A stretch of 42,688 nucleotides of DNA from the NCBI GenBank assembly GCA_041672395.1, contig JBAYZS010000016.1, forward strand, positions 1-42,688, given 5' to 3'. The DNA comes from UBA5287 sp041672395. GTDB taxonomy: Bacteria > Bacteroidota > Bacteroidia > Bacteroidales > Dysgonomonadaceae. Under the pieces are notes generated by a model. It ran no database searches. It saw nothing but the letters and a program-made list of their open reading frames with translations, and was not told where the DNA came from. The translations under genes and the position numbers were made by a program. Shown one piece after another: positions 1 through 7,853 of this stretch (position 1 is the first letter of the stretch; each line of letters opens with the position of its first letter).

Positions 1-1
1 T

Positions 2-1018
2 ACGCTGGATGGTTTCAGCGTTTGTCTGAAAGGTAAAAAAGATCCCCGTTATTTTACCACACAAGCCGACGCCACCCATTTTTCGGCATGTAAAGGTCTG
101 ATCATTTCCAAAAATGGTTTGTATGAGAATATGGCTGATGACGCAATAAATGTTCACGGCACCTATTTGCGAGTAACCCAGAGATTAGACGATCATACTT
201 TACGTGGCAAGTACATGCATCCGCAAGCTTGGGGATTTAAATGGGGAGAAGCAGGAGACAGCGTACAATTTGTTGAATCCGAAAAGATGGAGTTAGTTGG
301 GAATCATTATATTAATACCATCAAATCAATTAAAGCAGTTGATAAGCCCTCAGATTTTGGGGCAAAGGAATTCGAGATTACTTTTACGGACGCTTTACCA
401 GAGATTATTTCCGAAACCGGGAAATTCGGTATAGAGAATCTAACATGGACACCTAAAGTAGTCTTTTCTAATAACATCGTTCGCAATAACCGTGCGCGTG
501 GCGCATTATTCAGCACCCCTAAACAAGTAATTTGTGAAAAAAATGTTTTTGATCATACCCATGGCACAGCCATTTTGCTTTGCGGCGACTGTAATGGATG
601 GTACGAAACTGGCGCTTGTAAGAATGTCATCATCCGCGATAACAAATTCATTAATGCCCTCACAGCCAATTATCAGTTTACTAATGCAGTCATTTCCATC
701 TATCCCGAAATTCCTGATTTGAATGATCAACAAAAGTTTTTTCATTCCGGAATTGTGATAGAAAATAACACATTTGAGATGTTTGACTGCCCCATTCTAT
801 ATGCTAAATCCACAGATGGCATCTTGTTTAAAGAAAATAAGATTACCTACAACAACGATTTTAAGCCCTTTCATTGGAACACCCATCTATTCCTATTTGA
901 AAAGGTAAATAATGTATCAATAATCAATAATCGTTTTGGAAAAGGATTAGATAAAGAATCAGATATAAAAGTTACTTTATCAGCATCAGACGCCATCAGA
1001 TTGAATAATAATAAATAA
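2..1018 (+). CDS. Alpha-1,3-galactosidase, GH110 family (5' end cut by window)
   Basis: This is a partial gene: the reading frame is open from base 2 with no start in the window, so the N-terminal part (signal peptide and first helix coils) is missing. The protein has the parallel beta-helix look, with many short Asn-rich turns such as NNI, ENN and INN. The segment DDAINVHGTYL and the block around RNNRARGALFSTPKQ and GTAILLCGD are typical of GH110 exo-alpha-galactosidases. These remove terminal alpha-1,3-linked galactose, including from blood group B antigen. The paired Asp in MADDAINVHG is the likely catalytic region; I infer this from memory of the family. The gene ends 11 bases before a GH95 fucosidase and is probably co-transcribed with it. 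Family call is fairly firm; whether it needs a fucosylated substrate cannot be told. Confidence 0.83.
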   Translation, partial: TLDGFSVCLKGKKDPRYFTTQADATHFSACKGLIISKNGLYENMADDAINVHGTYLRVTQRLDDHTLRGKYMHPQAWGFKWGEAGDSVQFVESEKMELVGNHYINTIKSIKAVDKPSDFGAKEFEITFTDALPEIISETGKFGIENLTWTPKVVFSNNIVRNNRARGALFSTPKQVICEKNVFDHTHGTAILLCGDCNGWYETGACKNVIIRDNKFINALTANYQFTNAVISIYPEIPDLNDQQKFFHSGIVIENNTFEMFDCPILYAKSTDGILFKENKITYNNDFKPFHWNTHLFLFEKVNNVSIINNRFGKGLDKESDIKVTLSASDAIRLNNNK

Positions 1019-1029
1019 AACATATAAGA

Positions 1030-3435
1030 ATGAGAGTTATTTTATTAGCAGCCCTTTGTTTTTTTATGATAAATTGTTCGACGGGAACAAGTTCAACACA
1101 AGATTTAACCCTGAGATACAATAAACCGGCCACCGTTTGGGAGGAGGCACTGCCCCTGGGTAACGGACGGATTGGGATGATGCCCGATGGAGGAATAGAA
1201 AAAGAACATATTGTTTTAAACGACATTACGATGTGGTCGGGCAGCGAAGAAAATGCGCTTAATCCTGAGGCATTAAAATTTTTGCCTGAAATTCAACAAC
1301 TCTTGTTAGAAGGGAAAAATCAGGAAGCCCAAAATATGATGTACAAAAATTTCCGTTGTGCCGGACAAGGATCAGCATTCGGAAGCGGAAAAGATGCCCC
1401 CTATGGATGTTTTCAGATGTTGGGCGATTTGAATATCAGTTATTTATATCCAAATAATGATTCTATCAGAGATTATCAGCGAGGACTCTCGTTGAATGAT
1501 GCAACAGCTTTTATGCAATTTCGAAAGGGAGAAACTCAATACAAACGCGAATATTTTGCTTCACATGCGAATGATGTGTTGGTGATTCGTTTGACCTCCG
1601 ACAAAAAAAAGAGACTGAGTTTTGATGTAAATCTTAGTCGACCTGAAAGAGCTTCCATTTCAGTAAAAGAAAATGTTTTATTTATGGAAGGTCAGCTGAA
1701 TGACGGCTATAACACAGATAAAGGAGTTCGTTATATTACTAAATTACAAATAATTAGTAAAACAGGAAAACTTGATACAAGCGATAAAACATTATCGCTC
1801 AGGGATGCAGATGAGGCCATTATTCTGATATCGACATCCACTAATATGTTAGATAAAGATTATTCCACTAAGGTTGATATTCTTTTGTCAAAGGCAGGAA
1901 AAAGTTCTTACAAAGATTTAAAAGCCTCACATACAGCAGACTATCAAGCAAAGTTCAATCGTGTCGAATTGAATATAGGAAAACAAAAAAATGACACTCC
2001 CACGAATGTAAGATTAAGGGACTTTCAACAAAATGACGACCCATCTTTTGCCGTATTATACTTTCAATTTGGTCGTTATCTGATGATTAGCGGTACAAAC
2101 AAAAATAGTTTACCGTTGAATTTGCAGGGACTTTGGGCAAATACCGTTCAGACACCATGGAATGGCGATTACCATCTGAACATCAACCTACAAATGAATT
2201 ATTGGCCAGTAGAAGTATGTAACCTATCAGATTTGCATGTACCACTTATTGAATTTACGCAATCGTTGGTACCATCCGGAACTGCGACAGCTGAAACATA
2301 CTATGGAGCAGAAGGTTGGATGGCCCATATGATGAGTAACCCGTGGAAATTTACAGCACCCGGCGAACATGCATCTTGGGGATCAACTACAACCGGCGGC
2401 GCCTGGCTTTGTGAACATTTGTGGGAACATTATGCTTATACTCAGGATAAAGAGTACCTGAAAAAGGTTTACCCAACATTGAAAGCAGCAGCCGATTATT
2501 TTTTGACCAGTATGATTACAGAGCCCAAAAACGGATGGTTAGTTACTGCTCCTTCCTCATCTCCGGAAAATGCTTTTTACATGCCAGGGACCAAAACAGC
2601 TGTGAATGTTTGTATGGGTCCAACTATGGATGTTCAAATCGTCAATGAATTATTTACGAATGTATTATCTGCTGCCGGAATTCTTGAGATTGAAGATGAA
2701 ACAGTGAAGAAGATAAATGAAGCATTGCCAAAACTTCCTCCTATGCAAATTAGTCCGAAGGGTTACTTGCAGGAATGGTTGGAGGATTACGAAGAGGCTG
2801 AACCACAACATCGCCATGTTTCTCATTTATATGGTTTATATCCGTCGAACCAGATTTCGCCAAACAAAACACCCGAATTAGCTGCTGCAGCAAGAGAAAC
2901 TTTGAACAGGAGAGGTGATGGAGGTACTGGATGGTCTCGTGCATGGAAAATAAATTTCTGGGCTCGGCTACAAGATGGGAACAGAGCATATAAATTGTTA
3001 AAAAGTCTGCTCGAGCCAGTTTTGGGCGATGAAACATCTATGTCGGGTCACGGAGGCGGGACCTATCCGAATCTGTTCTGTGCCCATCCCCCATTTCAGA
3101 TTGATGGAAATTTTGGTGGTACTTCAGGAATAGCGGAGATGCTCATCCAAAGTCAGGATGGTTTTATTGAATTGCTTCCAGCGTTACCAGATGTTTGGGC
3201 AACGGGTAATTTTAAGGGATTGAGAGTTCGCGGCGGAGCTGAGGTAGATGCATTCTGGAAAAACAAACAGCTTACTAAGGTGAAGATCAAAGCAGATGTT
3301 TCAAATTCTTTCAAGTTTAAAGTACCTAGTTATGTGACGTCCATAAAACATTATGGAAAATCATTGAATATTGTTGATGGATTTATAGTTATGAAATTAA
3401 AATCCGGAGAAGAAGCTCAATTAGAAATAATATGA
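1030..3435 (+). CDS. Alpha-L-fucosidase, GH95 family, probable lipoprotein
   Basis: Inverting alpha-L-fucosidase, most likely acting on alpha-1,2-linked fucose. At 801 residues it has the family's full length: an N-terminal beta-sandwich from about residue 25, the helical (alpha/alpha)6 barrel from about 330, and a C-terminal beta domain from about 710. Catalytic signatures known from the Bifidobacterium enzyme are visible: HLNINLQMNYWP (Asn384 and Asn386), SPENAF (Glu513, general acid) and IDGNFGG (Asp692). The N-terminus is a short hydrophobic stretch ending in MIN-Cys16, a loose lipobox, so it is probably membrane anchored. No clear surface-export acidic motif follows the Cys, so periplasmic location is likelier. 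It follows a GH110 gene by 11 bases, and together they could strip the Gal and Fuc of blood-group-B-like caps. A hairpin terminator follows. Confidence 0.93.
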   Translation: MRVILLAALCFFMINCSTGTSSTQDLTLRYNKPATVWEEALPLGNGRIGMMPDGGIEKEHIVLNDITMWSGSEENALNPEALKFLPEIQQLLLEGKNQEAQNMMYKNFRCAGQGSAFGSGKDAPYGCFQMLGDLNISYLYPNNDSIRDYQRGLSLNDATAFMQFRKGETQYKREYFASHANDVLVIRLTSDKKKRLSFDVNLSRPERASISVKENVLFMEGQLNDGYNTDKGVRYITKLQIISKTGKLDTSDKTLSLRDADEAIILISTSTNMLDKDYSTKVDILLSKAGKSSYKDLKASHTADYQAKFNRVELNIGKQKNDTPTNVRLRDFQQNDDPSFAVLYFQFGRYLMISGTNKNSLPLNLQGLWANTVQTPWNGDYHLNINLQMNYWPVEVCNLSDLHVPLIEFTQSLVPSGTATAETYYGAEGWMAHMMSNPWKFTAPGEHASWGSTTTGGAWLCEHLWEHYAYTQDKEYLKKVYPTLKAAADYFLTSMITEPKNGWLVTAPSSSPENAFYMPGTKTAVNVCMGPTMDVQIVNELFTNVLSAAGILEIEDETVKKINEALPKLPPMQISPKGYLQEWLEDYEEAEPQHRHVSHLYGLYPSNQISPNKTPELAAAARETLNRRGDGGTGWSRAWKINFWARLQDGNRAYKLLKSLLEPVLGDETSMSGHGGGTYPNLFCAHPPFQIDGNFGGTSGIAEMLIQSQDGFIELLPALPDVWATGNFKGLRVRGGAEVDAFWKNKQLTKVKIKADVSNSFKFKVPSYVTSIKHYGKSLNIVDGFIVMKLKSGEEAQLEII

Positions 3436-3442
3436 AATAAAA

Positions 3443-3474
3443 AATACGCATCGGTAATTTAATCGATGCGTATT
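3443..3474. terminator. Bidirectional intrinsic terminator between convergent genes
   Basis: An 11-bp perfect stem (AATACGCATCG with CGATGCGTATT) encloses a 10-base AT-rich loop. An A-rich tract lies on the left, which reads as a U tract on the minus strand, and a T-rich stretch lies on the right. It sits between the GH95 stop and the end of the convergent SRPBCC gene, so it can stop transcripts from both sides. Confidence 0.8.
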
Positions 3475-3494
3475 CATTTTATTGCTTATGTTGA

Positions 3495-3914
3495 TTATAT
3501 AATATCGTAAGGTAAAAGCGATAAAGCATCAGAAACTTTATCGATAGCATCGCGCATCGGCTTTGAAACCATAGATTTGATCACGGCATTAACATCTGCT
3601 TTTACCGTTAATCTCATCTTTGTATCGTTCTCATCTTTGCTGACTAATTGCAACCACAAGAACACCTCAAATGGCAGGTCTTCCGATTTGAATTTAACCA
3701 GTTTGTTAGGTTCGCGTTCAACAACTACAAATTTAACGTAACCAATCGGGTCGATCTTAAATGAGCAGCTGTCGGTATCAAAAGTGAAATCCTTTATCTT
3801 GTCGGTCGGGATTTTATCTTTTACCATCTCTAATTTACTCAAATCAGAAAGAACTCTGTAAACATTCTCAAGCGTATGAGGAATTGTTTTAATTTCACTT
3901 ACAAACTCGGTCAT
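3495..3914 (-). CDS. SRPBCC-fold (START/polyketide-cyclase-like) protein
   Basis: A 139-residue soluble protein with no signal peptide or membrane segment. The pattern fits the SRPBCC helix-grip fold: an N-terminal strand (EFVSEIKTIPHTLENVYRVLSD), several long amphipathic strands (SCSFKIDPIGYVKFVVVE, MRLTVKADVN) and a long C-terminal helix (PMRDAIDKVSDALSLLP). Such proteins bind hydrophobic ligands in a deep cavity; the ligand here is unknown. It starts 8 bases after pyrE ends and is probably co-transcribed with it. Adjacency to pyrE does not give it a pyrimidine role. Family assignment is by pattern only. Confidence 0.75.
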   Translation of the reverse strand: MTEFVSEIKTIPHTLENVYRVLSDLSKLEMVKDKIPTDKIKDFTFDTDSCSFKIDPIGYVKFVVVEREPNKLVKFKSEDLPFEVFLWLQLVSKDENDTKMRLTVKADVNAVIKSMVSKPMRDAIDKVSDALSLLPYDII

Positions 3915-3922
3915 CTATTTGT

Positions 3923-4567
3923 CTATTTTGTTTTTGTTACATCCCACTGATCGGGTTTTTTTCGCCATTCTTTTAATGTCTTCAAATCTGATTCGGCAAT
4001 ATAATCGATACGAAGTGCCTCATCAAGAATTGCATCATAATCGCTTAATGTTGTAAGTTCAACGCGCGATTCTTTCAATGCTTCTTTGGCAATGGGAAAA
4101 CCATAAGTGAAGATGGCAACCATTCCTAATACATCGCAACCGTTGTTGCGGATGGCATCAACAGCTTTTAGACTACTTCCGCCGGTTGACACTAAATCTT
4201 CTACAACAACCACCTTTTGTCTGGGTTTCAGGTCTCCTTCTATCAGGTTCTCAAGGCCGTGATCTTTTGGTGCTGAACGAACATATACAAATGGTAATCC
4301 AAGCGCATCGGCAACAATGGCACCTGGAGCAATAGCACCTGTTGCAACGCCAGCAATCGCTTCTACTTGTGGGTACTTTTCTAGAATTAAACGACAGAAT
4401 TCTATTTTGATAAAGTTTCTTATTGCCGGATAAGACATTAATTTTCTATTGTCACAATAAATTGGTGATTTCCAACCCGATGCCCAAGTGAAAGGGTTTG
4501 CCGGTTGTAATTTTATAGCTTTTATGTGTAGCAGTTTTTCAGCAGTTAATTTTCTTATCATTTCCAT
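3923..4567 (-). CDS. pyrE: Orotate phosphoribosyltransferase
   Basis: Joins orotate to PRPP to give orotidine 5'-monophosphate, the fifth step of de novo UMP synthesis, in the cytoplasm. The type I phosphoribosyltransferase PRPP-binding motif VEDLVSTGG lies at residues 122-130, and the flexible-loop region SAPKDHGLENLIEG is at about 98-111. At 214 residues it is of usual length. The ATG at 4567 is followed two codons later by a second ATG (MEMIRK), so the start could be 6 bases later. A TAnnTTTG box about 26 bases upstream suggests that pyrE heads a two-gene unit with the SRPBCC gene. No leader peptide or attenuator was seen before it. Confidence 0.95.
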   Translation of the reverse strand: MEMIRKLTAEKLLHIKAIKLQPANPFTWASGWKSPIYCDNRKLMSYPAIRNFIKIEFCRLILEKYPQVEAIAGVATGAIAPGAIVADALGLPFVYVRSAPKDHGLENLIEGDLKPRQKVVVVEDLVSTGGSSLKAVDAIRNNGCDVLGMVAIFTYGFPIAKEALKESRVELTTLSDYDAILDEALRIDYIAESDLKTLKEWRKKPDQWDVTKTK

Positions 4568-4593
4568 TTTTGTTCATCTTTCAGGATTAAATA

Positions 4594-4601
4594 CAAAAGT
4601 A
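4594..4601 (-). promoter_or_regulatory. Probable pyrE promoter -7 box
   Basis: TACTTTTG on the minus strand matches the Bacteroidetes -7 consensus TAnnTTTG exactly, about 26 bases before the pyrE ATG. No clear TTG -33 box is seen at the usual distance, so this rests on one box. Confidence 0.45.
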
Positions 4602-4645
4602 ATACTTTACGCAAAAAAAAGCGACATTTTTAATGATTAAATCTT

Positions 4646-5341
4646 TTAAAAAACTTCTCCTAACGTGGCTATACTTATTTTAACATTGGGACATTTTAAA
4701 ATGGGTATTGAACAAGCCTCAATTGTTGAACCTGTTGTTATCACATCATCAACCAGCAATAGGTGCTTACCGGCAAAAACGGTTTTATTCCTCACTTCAA
4801 ATATATCTTTTACATTTTCCCATCGTTGTGTTCTGCTTCTTTTGGTTTGAGTGGGATTGTAAATTGTTCGAAATAAGATTGATGTAGAAATGGGTATTCC
4901 GGTTATTTCAGATAACCCTCTGGCAACCTGCTCCGACTGATTATATCCTCTGGTCTTCTGACGTTTAGGATGGAGGGGCACGGGCACAATTAAATCGATA
5001 GAAGATATAAACTCACTGCCAAGAAGATCTTTTGCAAAAAGTCGCCCAAGCATTATGGCCACCTCTTTTCTATTGTTGTACTTAAATTGATGTACCAACT
5101 TTTGGAGTATTCCTTCTTTTGTATATACACAAAAAGAGGCAATTCTTTCAAAAGGAAGTCGTCCTGCCATAAGTTCTTCGGCTTTGTTTCCTGGTTCTTT
5201 ATAATTATTTGTTTTTGGTAATTTATAGAGGCAGTCCAAACAGATACCTTTTTCTGATATATTTAGTTTATTTCCGCATACACAACAACAATCGGGAAAG
5301 AAAAGATGCAGAAAATCATGTAATATGGAATGTGCGGTCAT
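4646..5341 (-). CDS. ComF-family phosphoribosyltransferase-like protein
   Basis: A 231-residue ComF family protein. In competent bacteria ComF helps take up single-stranded DNA; many members occur in bacteria not known to be competent. The N-terminus carries a zinc ribbon with Cys19-x2-Cys22 and Cys34-x2-Cys37. The C-terminal half is a type I PRTase fold with the PRPP loop VDDVITTGS at residues 197-205. The internal motif PVPLHPKRQKTRGYNQSE is a strong ComF marker. The stop of comF is about 80 bases from pyrE; recX starts just upstream (recX ends at 5345), so prmC-recX-comF form one compact unit. The precise role in this organism is unknown. Confidence 0.88.
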   Translation of the reverse strand: MTAHSILHDFLHLFFPDCCCVCGNKLNISEKGICLDCLYKLPKTNNYKEPGNKAEELMAGRLPFERIASFCVYTKEGILQKLVHQFKYNNRKEVAIMLGRLFAKDLLGSEFISSIDLIVPVPLHPKRQKTRGYNQSEQVARGLSEITGIPISTSILFRTIYNPTQTKRSRTQRWENVKDIFEVRNKTVFAGKHLLLVDDVITTGSTIEACSIPILKCPNVKISIATLGEVF

Positions 5342-5344
5342 TTT

Positions 5345-5839
5345 TTATTTATTCTTTTTACGCAGCAGTTCTTCTATACATCTCAAAGATTCTTCATATC
5401 CGTATCCTCTGCCAGCAGCATAACGGAGTAATTTTGTTTTGGCTTCGATTTCTGATTGAAAACTAATTGATTTGTATTTATTTTCAAGCTGAAGCATGAG
5501 CGATTGCAGCCATTTATCTTTTGGAATTTCGGAAAAAGCGGTCTTTATTAATTCTGCGGGGATGTGCTTTTCCCACAAGGCCGCTTCTATTTTGGATTTG
5601 CCCCATTTGTTAAACTGAAATTTGTCGTGGACAAAACTATCTACATATCGCTGGTCGTCAATGTATTTACCTTTTTTCAACAATGCTATGATTCGGTCTT
5701 CGGCACCTACTTCTTCAAGGTTGTATCTCCTTATTTTTATACGAATATCAAACTCGCAACATTCTTTCATTGAACAAATGCGGGCCATTCTGCTATAAGC
5801 AGTTTTTTCAGATATCGCACTTTTTCCCCTATTATCCAT
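5345..5839 (-). CDS. recX: Regulatory protein RecX
   Basis: RecX binds RecA filaments and modulates recombinase activity. The 164-residue protein is built from the helical RecX repeats: RRYNLEEVGAEDRIIALLKKGKYIDDQRYVDSFVHDKF, then GKSKIEAALWEKHIPAELIKTAF, then the C-terminal KLLRYAAGRGYGYEESLRCIEELL. These match the family's three-helix modules, including the conserved DD-x-R-(Y/F) and (R/G)G(Y/F) positions. The start overlaps the end of prmC by 8 bases, and comF follows 3 bases after, so the genes are translationally linked. recA is not in this window. Confidence 0.87.
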   Translation of the reverse strand: MDNRGKSAISEKTAYSRMARICSMKECCEFDIRIKIRRYNLEEVGAEDRIIALLKKGKYIDDQRYVDSFVHDKFQFNKWGKSKIEAALWEKHIPAELIKTAFSEIPKDKWLQSLMLQLENKYKSISFQSEIEAKTKLLRYAAGRGYGYEESLRCIEELLRKKNK

Positions 5840-6683
5840 GCCTCTGTGCTCTAATCATTCTGTCATTACCTGATATATCTTTTCGGAGCTCTACATAAAG
5901 AAATCTTTTTTGGAGAAGCATTTCTACAATCTCTTTACCTTTGCACCTGTTAATTTCAAAATACAGTTTTCCATTTGGATTCAATCTATTCAAAGCCAGA
6001 TCGGCAATACGTTCGTAAAAAAGCAATGCATTATCATCTGGGACAAACAGTGCTGTTTCCGGCTCAAAATCTAATACATTGGAATCCATTTCGTGCTTTT
6101 CACTCTCTGTTACATAAGGTGGATTACTTACGATAACATCAAATGTTTCAACATCTTCAGCATCTTTTAATACATCTTTTTGCTTGAAGTTTACGGTAAC
6201 ATTGTTAATTTTCGCATTTTCTTCGGCTACTTTTAGCGCGTCGACAGAAATATCCCATGCTTCAACATAAACTGATGGTAACTTTTTTGCTAGTGTAACG
6301 GCAATACAACCGCTTCCCGTCCCAATATCAAGAATGCGTTTTGTTTTATCTTCTTTTTCTGATATCACCCACTCTACTAATTCTTCCGTTTCGGGACGTG
6401 GAATTAAGACATGTGAATTCACATGAAAAGTTAAGCCATAAAATTTTGTCTCTCCAAAAATATATTGAAGTGGTTCTTGTTTTTTTAACCGCACAATAAT
6501 ATCCTCAAGTTTTTGTTTCTCAGCATCAGATAAAATCGTATTTTTGCATGAGAACAAGTCACTTGGCAAAATTCCACACACTTCTTTTAGCACAAGTCGT
6601 GTTATGGCTTTTATTTCATCATTGGGAAAATATCCCGACAATTCGCGTGTAAAATAAGTTGCTATGTTTTCTGTTTGATTCAT
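5832..6683 (-). CDS. prmC: Peptide chain release factor N5-glutamine methyltransferase
   Basis: Methylates the Gln of the GGQ motif in release factors RF1 and RF2 using S-adenosylmethionine. The helical N-terminal domain spans about residues 1-85 and ends in PLQYIFGETKFYG, a PrmC signature that contacts the release factor. The Rossmann SAM domain follows with IGTGSGC (120-126) and the catalytic NPPY at 187-190. At 283 residues it has normal length. It is divergent from ribD with only 19 bases between the two start codons. A TATCTTTG box ends 5 bases before the ATG, which implies a leaderless or nearly leaderless mRNA. It probably heads prmC-recX-comF. Confidence 0.94.
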   Translation of the reverse strand: MNQTENIATYFTRELSGYFPNDEIKAITRLVLKEVCGILPSDLFSCKNTILSDAEKQKLEDIIVRLKKQEPLQYIFGETKFYGLTFHVNSHVLIPRPETEELVEWVISEKEDKTKRILDIGTGSGCIAVTLAKKLPSVYVEAWDISVDALKVAEENAKINNVTVNFKQKDVLKDAEDVETFDVIVSNPPYVTESEKHEMDSNVLDFEPETALFVPDDNALLFYERIADLALNRLNPNGKLYFEINRCKGKEIVEMLLQKRFLYVELRKDISGNDRMIRAQRHG

Positions 6684-6688
6684 TAGAA

Positions 6689-6696
6689 CAAAGATA
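6689..6696 (-). promoter_or_regulatory. Probable prmC -7 box (leaderless transcript)
   Basis: TATCTTTG on the minus strand is an exact TAnnTTTG match lying in the 19-base gap between prmC and ribD. The box ends 5 bases before the prmC ATG, so transcription would start at or next to the start codon. No convincing -33 TTG is seen. Confidence 0.4.
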
Positions 6697-6702
6697 AATA
6701 AA

Positions 6703-7770
6703 ATGACCGTTAACGAAAAATATATGTTTCGATGCCTTCAACTGGCAAAAAAAGGTGAGGGATTTACAAAACCGAATCCGATGGTGGGAGCGGTTATTGT
6801 GCATAATGATAAAATAATCGGAGAAGGTTTTCATCGCCAATTTGGTAAACCGCATGCCGAAGTGAATGCTATCGCGTCTGTAAAAGATCCTTCAATTCTT
6901 TCGGAATCAACCCTTTATGTCTCTTTAGAGCCATGTGCGCATTTTGGAAAAACTCCTCCTTGCACACAACTGATCATTTCGAATTGTATTCCAAGGGTAG
7001 TAATTGCTTCAACTGACCCCAATCCTGCTGTTGCCGGAAAAGGAATTGAGATACTCCAAAATGCCGGAATTGAAGTTTCATGTGGAGTTTTGGAAAAAGA
7101 GGCCAAAGAATTGAACAAGATGTTCTTTGTGAATCAGTTATTTAAAAGACCCTATATTATTTTGAAATGGGCACAAAGTAATGATGGATTCATTGATATT
7201 GAACGAAAAGATTCAGCGGATATTCCACCGGCAAAAATATCCAATATTCTTACTCAATGTTTTGTGCACAGAGAACGTACTGATGTTCAGGGAATAATGG
7301 TTGGCACAAACACTGTTATAAAAGATAATCCGCTACTTACTGCCAGAAAATGGTCTGGCAATAACCCGGTGAGGATTACACTGGACAGAAATGGGAGAAT
7401 TCCTGCTGATTCAATGATTTTTAATGATAATGCACCTACAATAGTGTTTACAGAAAAAAAGGAGTATAATATAAAAAAAGATACAGTAACTATTGTAACT
7501 TTTGACTTTACAAATGATTTGAATTTGAAGATTTTGAACTATCTTTATACTCATAAAATCTATTCGGTAATGATTGAAGGTGGCACCTATCTGCTCAATT
7601 CTTTTATTGAAAAAGATTTATGGGATGAGGCTTATGTAGAAGTTTCAGATATGAAATTTGAATCTGGAGTAAAATCGCCTTCTTTAAAATGGTACAATGG
7701 CATATCAAAAAGATATTCAAATTCTTTACTATACCATTTAAAGAACGAAATAACTCGAAATTTTCTTTAA
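6703..7770 (+). CDS. ribD: Bifunctional riboflavin deaminase/reductase RibD
   Basis: Carries out two steps of riboflavin synthesis: deamination of the pyrimidine intermediate, then NADPH-dependent reduction of its ribosyl side chain. The N-terminal deaminase domain has the zinc site His51-Ala-Glu53 (HAEVNAIA) and Cys78/Cys87 (PCAHFGKTPPC). The C-terminal reductase domain starts near residue 148 (YIILKWAQSNDGFI) and includes VGTNTVIKDNPLLTAR and EGGTYLLNSF, typical substrate and cofactor regions. Length (355) is normal. No FMN riboswitch can be placed upstream because the gap to prmC is only 19 bases. Other rib genes are not in the window. Confidence 0.95.
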   Translation: MTVNEKYMFRCLQLAKKGEGFTKPNPMVGAVIVHNDKIIGEGFHRQFGKPHAEVNAIASVKDPSILSESTLYVSLEPCAHFGKTPPCTQLIISNCIPRVVIASTDPNPAVAGKGIEILQNAGIEVSCGVLEKEAKELNKMFFVNQLFKRPYIILKWAQSNDGFIDIERKDSADIPPAKISNILTQCFVHRERTDVQGIMVGTNTVIKDNPLLTARKWSGNNPVRITLDRNGRIPADSMIFNDNAPTIVFTEKKEYNIKKDTVTIVTFDFTNDLNLKILNYLYTHKIYSVMIEGGTYLLNSFIEKDLWDEAYVEVSDMKFESGVKSPSLKWYNGISKRYSNSLLYHLKNEITRNFL

Positions 7771-7807
7771 ATATTCATTTTGCTTAGGTTTAAGTGAAAA
7801 ATCTTTC

Positions 7808-7815
7808 TACTTTTG
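7808..7815 (+). promoter_or_regulatory. Probable promoter -7 box for the DUF6242 gene
   Basis: TACTTTTG matches TAnnTTTG and lies 38 bases before the ATG at 7854. It falls inside the longer open frame beginning at 7794, so it argues that the real start is 7854. Confidence 0.45.
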
Positions 7816-7853
7816 CACATCTTAAACACGTTGCACAATTATTTTTGAAACAA

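Noticed and set aside
996..1226. 76-residue minus-strand ORF at the GH110/GH95 junction
   Set aside because: Antisense shadow of the GH95 start; composition unlike the real proteins.
5209..5466. 85-residue plus-strand ORF spanning comF and recX
   Set aside because: Antisense to two real genes with no start signal or family pattern.
7794..7853. Longer start for the DUF6242 lipoprotein
   Set aside because: Adds 20 residues before a clear lipoprotein signal and contains the -7 box.
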